Assembly (NCBI RefSeq): GCF_001411555.2
Contig: NC_049904.1
Location: forward strand, 29,649,370 to 29,713,369
DNA length: 64,000 bases
Reading direction: 5' to 3'
DNA from: Juglans regia
Lineage: Eukaryota; Streptophyta; Magnoliopsida; Fagales; Juglandaceae
The notes beneath the pieces were generated by a model, which did no database searches, was not told the origin of the DNA, and saw only the letters and a list, made by a program, of their open reading frames with translations. Below are positions 1 to 10,221 of the stretch, piece after piece (the first letter of the stretch is position 1; the number at the start of each line of letters is the position of its first letter). The position numbers and the translations under genes are program-made.

Positions 1-3000
1 AAAGGTAAAAGTGATCATTGGCATGCACACATGGCCAGAAGCAGCTCAAGTAGCCGATGTTGGAAGGCTGGCCCTTGTTCCAGTCATTTCCTTTGTAGCA
101 CCAGCCATTAACCCGCCTCTAATGCCACTTCTTTGGCCATTCATGATACAAATGGCCAAAAATATTGGTTCTGAACAAATACAATGCATCGCAGATATTG
201 TTCATGCTCACAATTGGCAAAGGGTCATTGCGATTTACGAAGATGAAGGATATGGCAGTAACGCTGGCACGTTAGCACTTCTTTCCGAGGCTCTACAAAA
301 TGTTGGCTCGGAGATTGAGTACCGTTTGGTTCTCCCACCATTTTCTTCTGTGCCTGATCCGGAAAGGGTTGTCCAAGAAGAGCTAATTAAGCTACTGAAA
401 ACACAAGCTCGTGTCTTTGTCGTCCTTCATTCATCATTAGAGATGGCAACTTATTTGTTCAAAGAAGCTAAGCATATGGGACTTGTCGGGAGAGACTCAG
501 CTTGGATAATCTCAGACGGCATAACAAGTCTGCTGGACTCTGTGAACAACTCCGTTATTTCATCTATGGAGGGCGCAATAGGAATAAAGACTTATTATTC
601 CGAGATTGGCAATTCCGAGTATCGAGATTTTTATGCCCATTTTCGGAAAATATTCAGAGCTGAATATCTAGAGGAAGATAACTTCGACCCTGGAATTTAT
701 GCTCTGCGAGCGTACGATAGCATTAGAGTTATTACACAAGCGATAGAGAGAATGGCAACTAACACCAGCAATCCAAAGATATTGTTAGACAATATGTTAT
801 CGAGCAATTTCTCTGGTTTAAGTGGACAAATACATTTTGAAGGAGGCCAGCTCTTAGACAGCTCTACACTGAGGATCGTAAATGTGATTGGGAAGAGATA
901 CAAGGAAATAGACTTCTGGACACCAGAGTTTGGGTTCTCATTGATCAGCCCTTCTATAGAAAAAGGTGAGGAGAAAAATGGACATGGTAATGTAGATTCT
1001 AACTCGGCCAACACTTTGTCCGGTCCAGTAACTTGGCCAGGAAACTTGAAACGGACTCCAACAGGTTGGGACATGCCTACCGATGCAAAGCCACTGAAAA
1101 TTGCAGTTCCTGGCGGAGCAACGTTTGATAAATTTGTGAAAGTTAAGTATGGAGAGAAGCCAAATCAGAACAAATATGATGGCTTCTGTATCCAAATGTT
1201 CTATAAGGTACGAGACCTTTTAGGGTATCATCTTCCTTATGAATTTGAGGCACACAATGGGAGCTACGATGATCTAATTACTGGTGTCTATAACAAGGTA
1301 ACAACTTTTTCTCTGTCATTTTTCAAGGAGTTGTTTTTGTACTGTAGAAACTTAATACGTACTAAAATTGTTCTCCATATAAACGACGCCTCGTTCTTTT
1401 AGAAACCACCATCCACAGCGCTTTCTGATTTACATTTAATATTGTTCAAAACTTCTCTGATATGTCATTTGAAATTAACTCAGAGGGACAAAGAGACCCT
1501 TTAGAAGAGCAATTAATCAATGACTAGATACAAAAGAAGCCCCTGAGAAATAAGTTGAATCTTTGAATAGAACTAATCCGACTCGTTTTTGTTATTCTTT
1601 TTTACTCGGGTACAATTGTTTGTTCTGATTAAGATCTTATGCTTGTCATGTGGGACGATAATGAAATACAATAAAAGACATACGATGCTGTAATTGGCGA
1701 CGTCACCATACTTGCCAAGCGACTGCAGTACGTGGATTTTACTTTTCCGTATGCTGACTCGAGTTTGGAAATGATGGTACCGGCAAAACCTGAATGGTCA
1801 GCATTGATGTTTACAGTGCCTTTCACCTGGGAATTGTGGCTAGTCACTGGTGCCATCTTGATCTACACAATGCTCGTAGTTTGGTTCCTGGAGCACCAAT
1901 CCAACCCAGAATTTAGTGGTCCATGGAAGAATCAGATTAGCACTGCCCTATGGTTTACCATCTCCTCTCTGTTCTTTGCTCATAGTATGTATCAATTTCA
2001 GTACAGATCCTAAGATAATCTATTAGGCTTTACTTATGAATCGAAGACTCATACCACATGGTTTTATGTTGCAGGGGAAAAAATCGACAGCAACTCCACA
2101 CGCGTGGTTGTTGTAGCTTGGCTCTTTGTCGTGTTTGTCCTAACATCGAGCTACACTGCTAGCCTGTCTTCAATGCTCACCGTGCAGCAACTTCAACCAA
2201 CTTTTACAGACATTCAGTGGTTGAAGAAAAACAACCTGAAAGTTGGTTGCAGTGGCAATTCATTTATAAAAGAGTACGTGATGAATGTGCTTAACATCAG
2301 TTCAGAGAATATTGTGAATCTCAGCAATGAATACATGTACCTTGAGGAATTCCAATGCAACAATATAGCTGCTGCCTTCCTCGAACTCCCATATGAGAAG
2401 GTTTTCCTCAATAATTACTGCAAGGGATACAGTGGCACCATGCCTATCAACAGATACGGTGGATTGGCCTTTGTGAGTAGTTAACTCTTTAAACATTACA
2501 CTAAAATTAAACCTTATCAATTTTTCAAGACTTCTGAGTTGACCACTCTAAAATGCTTCTTCATGTTTTAGTTTTATGCATCTGAACACTTTTCAGTATG
2601 CTTACAAAAAAATAGATTTTTGAGTATAAGATACATTTATCATGCCTACTCATGTGAAAATTCAATCATTTCATGCTTCGCAAAGAAACAATTTAGTTCT
2701 GATTTCTATTCAGCCTTTTCCTGCATGCATACATTATTGTTTGGAGTTGTGAGCAGAGCCAATTAAGGTTAATTTTAGACTACTCCCGAAACTTTTTACT
2801 TTTTCTTGTTAATTGTCTTTTTCAATTCTTCTCAAAAGGTTGACACCTGTTTCATCTTCTACAAGAAAACCTAATTGTAATTCTTGATCTTCTCTTGCTC
2901 CCTCTCTTAGGCCTTCCAGAAAGGGTCGCCAATTGTCAAGGATTTTTCTGAAGCCATTTTGAAGCTATCTGAGAGTGGAGAGTTGAAGTCACTGGAAGAT

Positions 3001-3444
3001 AAATGGCTGACTCCATCACATGAGTGTTCAACCGACTTAACTTCCAACAGACCTAATAGCTTGAGACTCCAGAGCTTTTTGGTTCTTTATCTAATATCGT
3101 TCTCCACATCTACCATTTGTCTTCTGCTATCTCTAATTCATTTCCTTGTAAATCATCGGCGATATCAAGATGCTTACGAAGGAAATATTACTCTAGGTGA
3201 TGAGAGCTTTTGGAAGAAGGTGGTTAGACTCGTAAGGTACTTTCATATCCTTATTAGAGGAAGAGATATTGCGACTCCGACAGACACAGATCATGAGGGC
3301 GTTTGGAAGAAGGCGGTTGAACTAAGAAGACAATATCATACCAAGAATGCAGGAAGAGCTCCAATTCTGGCAGGCACATTGAATAGTACTGCAGAAGAAG
3401 GGATCACATCGAGTGTAGTAGAAGACGCATCGAATGTGAATTAA
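1..3444 (+). CDS. Glutamate receptor-like channel GLR-1 (5' partial)
   Basis: Plant ligand-gated cation channel of the plasma membrane, GLR2-type by its [13 protein letters not shown] pore-exit motif. Exons inferred from frame and splice sites: 1-1297 (entered about 22 bases after the exon-2 start, judged from GLR-3), 1678-1984, 2075-2472 and 2911-3444 (TAA). Exon 2 holds the periplasmic-binding-like amino-terminal domain ([15 protein letters not shown] near the start) and the S1 ligand-binding half ([12 protein letters not shown]). Exon 3 holds M1 ([20 protein letters not shown]) and the pore loop ([13 protein letters not shown]). Exon 4 holds the SYTASL helix and most of S2. Exon 5 completes S2 and holds the last membrane helix plus a cytosolic tail with a repeated WKK-type module. 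All junctions keep frame and no internal stop is seen, so the copy looks functional. Exon 1 and the promoter lie outside the window. The intron-2 acceptor (AAAAG before 1678) lacks a pyrimidine tract. Family assignment is firm; ligand and clade are inference. Confidence 0.93.
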
Positions 3445-4839
3445 TCCTCTTCAAGGCAGGAAGTCATTAGCACTTGTGATACTCTTAACGCACCGTTACA
3501 TGTCGCCAGTCCGTATTATATGCTGGAAGGGCAGAACTCCTTACTAAAATAAGCATTTATTATATATACAGTTATATATATGTTTGTGTGTATGTATCTA
3601 ATCTAGGTAATTATTTTTGTACAAAACGTTTAATTTGTGTAGAAAGAAATGCACCCTCCGTCTGTTGGTCATGCACGTACATGAGCTTGTAGCATTTCAG
3701 CATGCGTGCATGGTTGGCAAGGATCAGTGACTGCTCATGATGACTTCCTCCCTCGAAGAGTCTACCTTCGCATCCAATATGCCTTTCTTTTGTATTATAA
3801 ATTAATGTTATATTTTATGAAACATATTTTCCCTTTTGTTAACAATTATGTGCAGGCTAATTTTCCGTCCACGCCCTGCCAATAGAAGTCTACGTTGGAA
3901 ATATTTTTAAAATAATATATATTATATTTATTAGTAATAATATATTTTGAGATTTATTTTGAAAGTTACGAATTATTTTAGAAATAGAAGAATTATGAAA
4001 AATTAGAAGCTTATGCTTATATTATTTTGGGTCCATGTACATATTATCAGAAGCCATTCAGTGGCTTACAGGTAATGCGCCTTGAAGTAAACTTTTTTTT
4101 TCATTATTTTTTGTTTTGAAGTCCCTTTGCACCACCAGTCTAATTGGGTTCTCCTTTAGCTAGGTGTTGATCAATCTTCAAAACCTTTCAATATATATCC
4201 ACAGAATGGAGATGTTTCCTTGGCACCAAATCAAAGCCAAAAAATATATGAAAATTCGAACACAAAAAAATAGTACTATATATATGACTTGAATATTTCG
4301 TTGTTTTAAGTAGACTTTGCGCGCGCCATGCACTACTTAGCCATTGCAAGACGTGTCTTCCACTGTGATCAGTAGAGTTTGCCAACATGATATCATGCAC
4401 AAACCAACGTACAACTACAGTCGATCATTGGATTTGGGGTTAATGGAAAGAATGCTTCGATCCTTCGAAAGCACGCACTTTTCATCACGAGCTGTTAATG
4501 TTGCTAATCATCGCGATCCCACAAATAACCAGACGAGCCTATATATGCTGCCTATGTTGTCTTTGACATGAAGTCTTAATTTATTCCACACTGCAGGCCG
4601 CCCATTTCAACCTCCCGACCGGCCTTGATTTTTTTGTTGCACTTTCCAAAAGTCTTTTGATTCGTATTCTACGTTTCTTTTCTTTTTCTTTTTCTTAAAA
4701 AATGATTAACCTTTAGAACATCAACAAGGTCAGATTATATTTTCTGGGATCCTATCTCACACTGTCAAACTACTAATCATATTGGTGTTCTTTTCTAAAG
4801 GATTGTATGAGAATTATGCATTTGAAACTAGTATATATC
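3445..4839. other. GLR-1 3' flank, no gene seen
   Basis: AT-rich sequence after the GLR-1 stop that should contain its 3' UTR and polyadenylation region. Short ORFs such as 4344-4571 have no recognisable motif. I see no RNA gene or transposon end before the LTR-like element at 4840. Confidence 0.6.
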
Positions 4840-5559
4840 TGTAACGTCCCGTTCTCGAGGATTCGGAGAGTTAACTTATGTTACTTGATAATCAACTTCA
4901 AAAATACTAATATATTTCCAAAACTAAGAATATATACTTCCAAAAAGACTCCAAAACAAACGTAAATACTTCAAATTAATAAACCACACATACTTACCTA
5001 ACAGATCCCCAATACAACAACCCAAAATAAGAATATCAACTTCTCTTCATGTCTCAATTAACAAACTAGAATAAAAATAGAATTGACACAAGTCTCCATA
5101 ATCCGTCCAAACATATTGAAATCAACCTACTAAATAAATAAAATCCACCAGCAACACTAGTACCACGAGGTACCCAAAAACTATCCACAGCTAATCTTGT
5201 CCACAAACTCTAATATTGATCCTCAACTGAACCATCAATGTCGTCTGAAAATATTATGAAGATTAAGGGGTGAGTTATCAACAACTCAGTAAGCAGAAAA
5301 CATATACTAATATGTAAACATGAGTATTTTCAGAATTCAAAATGTAAAACAAAATGTTTACCTTCAGAATGTAAAAACAGAAATATTTACTTTCAGAATG
5401 CAAATATCAAAACATGTTACAAAAATATCAGAGCGAAACTTTCAGAAAAACATTCTCATTTAAAAATCTTTTGGCATATCAAAATCTGAGACCTCATCTT
5501 CATCAATCAGAGTATCACATCGGGATAGATATCATGTTTAACCTCCGTGATAGGGTTAT

Positions 5560-5765
5560 AAACCACCATTATAACCTTTGGAAGGGCCGTATCCACTATT
5601 ATAACTCGTGGTTGGACCGTATACCATGTTTAACCCACGTGGTAAGGTTATAAACCACCATTATAACCCATAGAAGAGCCGTATCCACTATTATAACCCG
5701 TGATTGGGCCGTATACCACTATTATTACCCGTGGCTAGGTCGTATCCACTATTATCACCCGTGGT
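5560..5765 (-). repeat. Degenerate ~30-bp tandem repeats in LTR copy D
   Basis: Repeated blocks of the type GGGTTATAATAGTGGATACG (minus-strand sense) with alternating variants. The same unit forms a cleaner array at 42333-42480 in copy B, so the array belongs to the LTR family. Confidence 0.7.
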
Positions 5766-6300
5766 TTGGCCTTATCAGAATAGAATAGAACCATCAAAAT
5801 CAGACTTTAATCAAAATACCGAATTAGAATCTCATGCCAAGGTTTCAGATGCCACATCATATCAAAACCAAATGCCGAATAGCTTCATATGATTTCACAT
5901 GTTGGAAATAAACAGAATCAAAACATCTTCATTTATTCACAACAAAAACTTATAGATTTTCATATTCGCTCTTTTTGCATGATCAGAAACAGAATGCACA
6001 AATTAGCTCATGTCTACACCAGTCATGACAGAAAATACTTTCTCCTATGCAGCTTTCATGCATATGCAGAACACATATTTAAGGTTGTTTTCTGATTTCT
6101 TTTCAAAACACATATGCATATTTTCAAAAGTAACCTCATTTTATTTTATGCAAAGTCTAGCATAGGAACTCTGCTTATCTGGACTTCTTAGCTTTTCAAA
6201 AAATTTCTTCAACAATGCCGAACAAATATTAATCGTCACCTATAAAATGATCACGTAGTTCCCGTAAATTTCAATTGAACATGTATTTCAATATTTAAGC

Positions 6301-6527
6301 CTCAAATAACTTGCCGTATTTGAGGCGGTAATAGTGCTGGGTCCTTTTTGTGTTTAGTTTTTGTAGTAAGAAGTTTTTTGGGTTTATGGTTTTTGGCATA
6401 ATGATTTATTGATTGTTTACCACGGTATTCCTCCGCCACAATTGAGGATTTTCTTTAATAAAATTTGGGGAGGGGTCACTTTTGGACATGTGGCCCTAAC
6501 TTAAAAAAAAAAAAAAAAAAAAAAAAA
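6301..6527 (+). mobile_element. 5'-truncated LINE 3' end with poly(A)
   Basis: About 200 bp ending in a run of about 25 A. It carries the motif ACGGTATTCCTCCGCCAC (6422-6439), also found just before the 3' ends of the LINEs at 17762-20574 and 28273-37085. It sits within LTR copy D: copy E reads straight through the equivalent point (near 45110), so this is a secondary insertion. No coding sequence is retained. Confidence 0.75.
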
Positions 6528-7035
6528 CCTAAACTTCTCAAATAACCTATTTCAATTCCTCAAAACCTGAAATTCTCATAACCTCAAAATATATCATCAC
6601 TTTTTAAAATCATCAACCTCCCTTTAATAACTCCAACTAAACATTAAAAAAAATCTAACTTATTTACTATCAAAGTGCAATTATAAAAAAAAAATCTAAT
6701 ACTAGATAATATAATTACCAAAAATATTTGACTCCAATTACTCATATTTATAACAGTGAAATTTTAGCTTGATAAAAAAAATATCAGGCCAATAAAATTA
6801 CTAAAATAGTTTATTAAACGTAATAAAATCAAGCCAAATAAAAAAAAAATACACAAGTCTATCAAAATTATGTATGTCTAATTAATCTCAAGCCCCGCCC
6901 ACTAGAAAAATAGCTCACTAGATTTAAACACCAATAAGTTAAAATTAAGCCCATTAGTATAAGTCTTGTAATCCATTAAAAAGCCTTTCCAAAAAAATTA
7001 AAGCATACTTTTAATTAAAAGGGTAGAAAGGTAAA

Positions 7036-7043
<8 letters not shown>

Positions 7044-7066
<23 letters not shown>
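7044..7066. repeat. (TA)n microsatellite
   Basis: About eleven TA units following an A-rich run inside LTR copy D. Confidence 0.8.
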
Positions 7067-8366
7067 CACTCTTCCTCTTAATCGACACATCTAGAATATT
7101 GTTTCCCTTTTAGTAAACTTTTAACAGGGATAAAAGAAGGCTAAAACGCGCGGTGGTAAGGACTTACCGAAGGGAAACCGAGGCATGCGTGGGGGGTGAG
7201 GTGTGACAGGTTGGCTGGAGGAACAATGGTGGTGCAGCAAAAGAGCAGGAGTGTGGCAGAGATGCCGTCGAGCTGGGCTGAGCATGAGAGAGAGAGGGAT
7301 AGGTGAGCGCGAGAGAGGGCGGGGAGAGAGGAGGGAGTAACCGAGAGAGGTACCGTGAGGGGTTGTTACAGGCTGAGGTGGTATGTGGATGTCCGACGAC
7401 CCTTTTTCGTGTCGGCGGTGACGGCTTGGAGTGGCTAGTGTTGTGCGGTGCAATGGTTCAGTGGGTGGATCTCTGTTTTGGGTGGCTAAAAATAGGGTTG
7501 TTTTGTGGCTGAAGTTTTCCGTGTGTGTGGGTGGCTCTCCCAAGGTGTGGAGGTGGCAAGTTCAAGATGTGGGATTTTTCTGTTTTCAGATAAGCAAAAC
7601 AAATGTGTTTCCGTTGCTGGTTTTTCAGTGGCTGGCATCGTTTGTGCTTGGTGCAGGGTGACAACAGTTTCGTGTGAGCTGGGTTGGTAAAGAAGATGCA
7701 AAGAGGGTTGGCTCCGTGGTGGCTGGGTTGTGGTTCGACAGGGAGGAAAACAGGTGCTCTGATTTGAGCTGCAGGAATCGGGTGATTTCCGGTTGTTTGT
7801 AACTCAATTGAAGTGGTAGCCATGGTTCACCGTAGAGGATGGATGCTCAGAGAAATTTGGATGGATGAGAGCGTGAAAAGAGGTTAGCGGCACTTATTCT
7901 AAGGTTGAGATTGCTTAACATATATAAGAGCTAGCTATAAGAGGAACAGATAAAACCTAAAGAAGAAGAAGGGAGGGACGTGCATGAAAATAGAAACGGC
8001 TTGAAGCCGTGCGACGTGAAGTCTGGACCTGTTTTTCACAGGCCTGGGCTCTTTAGCAAAAAAATTATTTGGCCCACGACTAGATCGGGTCTGGGATTAT
8101 TGCATGGGATTTTTCCTTAAGTTTTGAGCCTCGACTCAACCAAAAAACAAAAAAAAATACTTATCTCATAAATTTTCCGGGTGAACATTCACTTAATCCA
8201 TTAAAAAAAAAATTTTTACTAAAATTTTCAAATGATTTTCCATAACTATAAATCGAAAAAAAAAATTTGTAAAACGACTTGACTGGGCATGATAGATTAG
8301 CATGGCCTGATAGATTATGTATACGCGCGTAGCGCCCCATTGGGCGGAATCCATCTCAAAATTACA

Positions 8367-8959
8367 GTACTAGCTGCACAATTCATGATGAATCTTGGCA
8401 AATTAATCCCATACATGTATTCAAGTAATTAAGACCATATCCCATACACTTTTTATAAGATATAAACACCGATTCAATTAAGGAAAAAGCTAGTACTCTT
8501 CCCTCTAGTTGCTCCCGTTGGGGGCTACCATTTGGATTCTTTTTTTCATTAAGTAAATATATTTTAATAATGTTATAAGTTTTTTTAAAAATATATATGT
8601 TTAAAAGTGTTTAAAAAAACATATAAAAAAAAATAAACAACCAAAATGAACTGGGAGCCAGCGGTGGCCGTAGAGCCACCTTCAATTAAGTTAGATATAT
8701 GATGAATACTAAATATAATGCATGATCTTTCTACAAATAATTAATTGTGGCTCTAAAAATGCCAAAACAAAATACTTGTGGAAAATATCTAACTTGTAAA
8801 ATAATTATTTCGTTTTGAAAAACTGATGATGAACATAATATATATATATATGTTTGACTATTGAAATTATAGTTTTTTTTTTTTAATGAAAAATTAATAT
8901 GTTATCAATTGATCTAAATATCTTGTCCTGATGAGATTATAGTTACAAAAGTTTACAAC
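8367..8959. other. Intergenic, no gene seen
   Basis: AT-rich sequence. A weak inverted similarity between about 8507-8530 (CTCCCGTTGGGGGCTACC) and 8650-8685 (gggagccag...ggctc region) suggests an old small MITE, but target duplications are not clear. Confidence 0.4.
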
Positions 8960-9024
8960 ACTTGGAAAGCATATCAGCATTCGCAATTTCGCAGTACTGT
9001 TCTCCACCACAAGGGCGTTTTCAC

Positions 9025-9032
9025 CCACGTGG
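9025..9032. promoter_or_regulatory. Palindromic G-box CCACGTGG
   Basis: Perfect G-box core, a binding site for bZIP and bHLH factors in plants, about 1.05 kb before the TATA box of GLR-2. The equivalent position upstream of GLR-4 reads CACCTCGCGG and lacks it. Confidence 0.45.
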
Positions 9033-9095
9033 TTTTGAATAAAAAAGTCAAAGAAGTTCCGTGACGTGCCCGCAGTTCTGACTCAAAGACTTTGA

Positions 9096-9296
9096 GGGTA
9101 CGTTTGGAATTAAAACTCCTCTCAACTAATCTCAATTCATCATTACAACTTTTTCAAATCACAATACAAAATATAATAAATAATTCAACTTTTTCAAATC
9201 TCAAAATAATAATAATAATAATAAATAATATTCTAACAATATTTTATTATCTCAACTCAACTCAACTCAACTCATTTCAACATTCAAACGCAACCC
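9096..9296. mobile_element. Small terminal-inverted-repeat element (MITE)
   Basis: Starts GGGTACGTTTGGAATT and ends with the reverse complement of GGGTTGCGTTTGAATGTT. The AT-rich interior contains CTCAA repeats. The sequence upstream of GLR-4 (near 62915) continues without it, so it inserted after the two promoters separated. The target duplication is eroded; GACTTTGA and AACTTTCA on the two sides may be an 8-bp pair. Confidence 0.65.
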
Positions 9297-10071
9297 GAAA
9301 CTTTCATCATGAAAGAAGACATTCATTCAACGGTACTGCATTTCTTTTCTGGCCCAGGTTGAAATGGAAAAGAAAGCTCTTTGCCGGCTTAGTTTGACCG
9401 CTGGTTTTTATTTTATTTTATAATTAAAAAAATAATTTTAAATATATTGATGTATTTTTTTATTTTTTAAAATATTAAAATATATTTAAAAAAATTTTAA
9501 AAAAAATAAAAAATTATCTGAACGGTATACCAACGGTAGACGCTGTACGACTTAGTAACCTTGTCCAATGAAAAATGCTGCACCAATGGAGCACCACAAA
9601 ATTACAGATTCATATTTTATTTTATATTCTTATTTAATTATTAAAAAAATATTTTAAAATGAGTATGTAATTTTATTAATATATAAAACAAAATTAAAAA
9701 ATACTTTTAAAAAATATTAAAAAAAAAAAAAGCCACATTTATCACTCTTCTTACGAATCCTCGAGGAAGGCCCTAGCAGGACCCCCGGTAATTTGGGTGC
9801 CAAAATTTTCCAAAATCACCCAAAAAGATAATTTCCAAAATCTAATAAAAATTAATTTTATCCAATAAAATATTATTTTAATAATTTTACCCCAAGTCGA
9901 GATTCTTGGTTTCGACCCAGCTAACCGTCCGAATTCCTACTGTGTAAGTCAATTATTGAGGTTTGTAGTTCACACTGAAATGAATGGAAGTTGTAACTTG
10001 TAACTGCATGGATTCGCTGGAAGGTTAACGCGTTTCTCCGTACATAGCAGACCAAGCATGTATATATTATA

Positions 10072-10080
10072 TATATATAA
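10072..10080 (+). promoter_or_regulatory. TATA box of GLR-2
   Basis: TATATATAA lies 142 bp before the ATG and is followed by GGGAGAAATATCTCC. The same arrangement is found before GLR-4. Confidence 0.6.
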
Positions 10081-10221
10081 GGGAGAAATATCTCCTCTAA
10101 TTGATTCTTGATTTTTGATCCATTTATTATGTATAAGATTTTTTTATAAGGTTTCTGCTAAACTACCAACGTCCTAAACAAAACCAGACTCCCCACCCAA
10201 ACCACCAAGGTTTCTGCTAAA

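Larger units (their letters stand above)
4840..8366 (-). mobile_element. LTR-like element, copy D (right end uncertain)
   Basis: The left end TGTAACGTCCCGTTCTCGAG, followed by GGAGAGTTAAC, is the reverse complement of the right end of the elements at 40182-43230 and 57906-61184, so this copy lies in minus orientation. Inside are the degenerate 30-bp type repeats with TATCCACTATTATAACCCG (about 5560-5765) and a GC-rich block at 7130-7830 matching the promoter-leader half of the other copies. A donor-like GGTAAGTCC is present on the minus strand near 7165. No coding capacity is recognised; the small ORFs are not conserved among copies. The right boundary is not clear: TTACA at 8362-8366 is the best candidate, but the flanking five bases there do not match those before 4840, so the copy may be truncated or eroded. 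Confidence 0.7.
8960..10221 (+). promoter_or_regulatory. GLR-2 promoter and leader region
   Basis: From the ATATCAGCATTCGCA block onward this stretch resembles the region upstream of GLR-4 (about 62805-63560), including TCCTCGAGGAAGGCCCTAG-type sequence, GCAGACCAAGCATG and the AAGGGAGAAATATCTCCTC block after the TATA box. It differs by insertions, among them the MITE at 9096-9296. Two GTCAAA boxes (W-box core on the other strand) and a G-box are present. Similarity between the two promoters supports their shared origin; the regulatory roles are inference. Confidence 0.6.

Noticed and set aside
11..1402. 463-codon open frame as a complete short GLR gene
   Set aside because: The last 35 codons run into intron 2 past a clear donor (AAG|GTAACA at 1297/1298), and the frame enters the window already open. 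It is exon 2 plus retained intron.
4835..8371. Five-base duplication for LTR copy D
   Set aside because: ATATC before 4840 and GTACT after 8366 do not match, so the right end is left uncertain.
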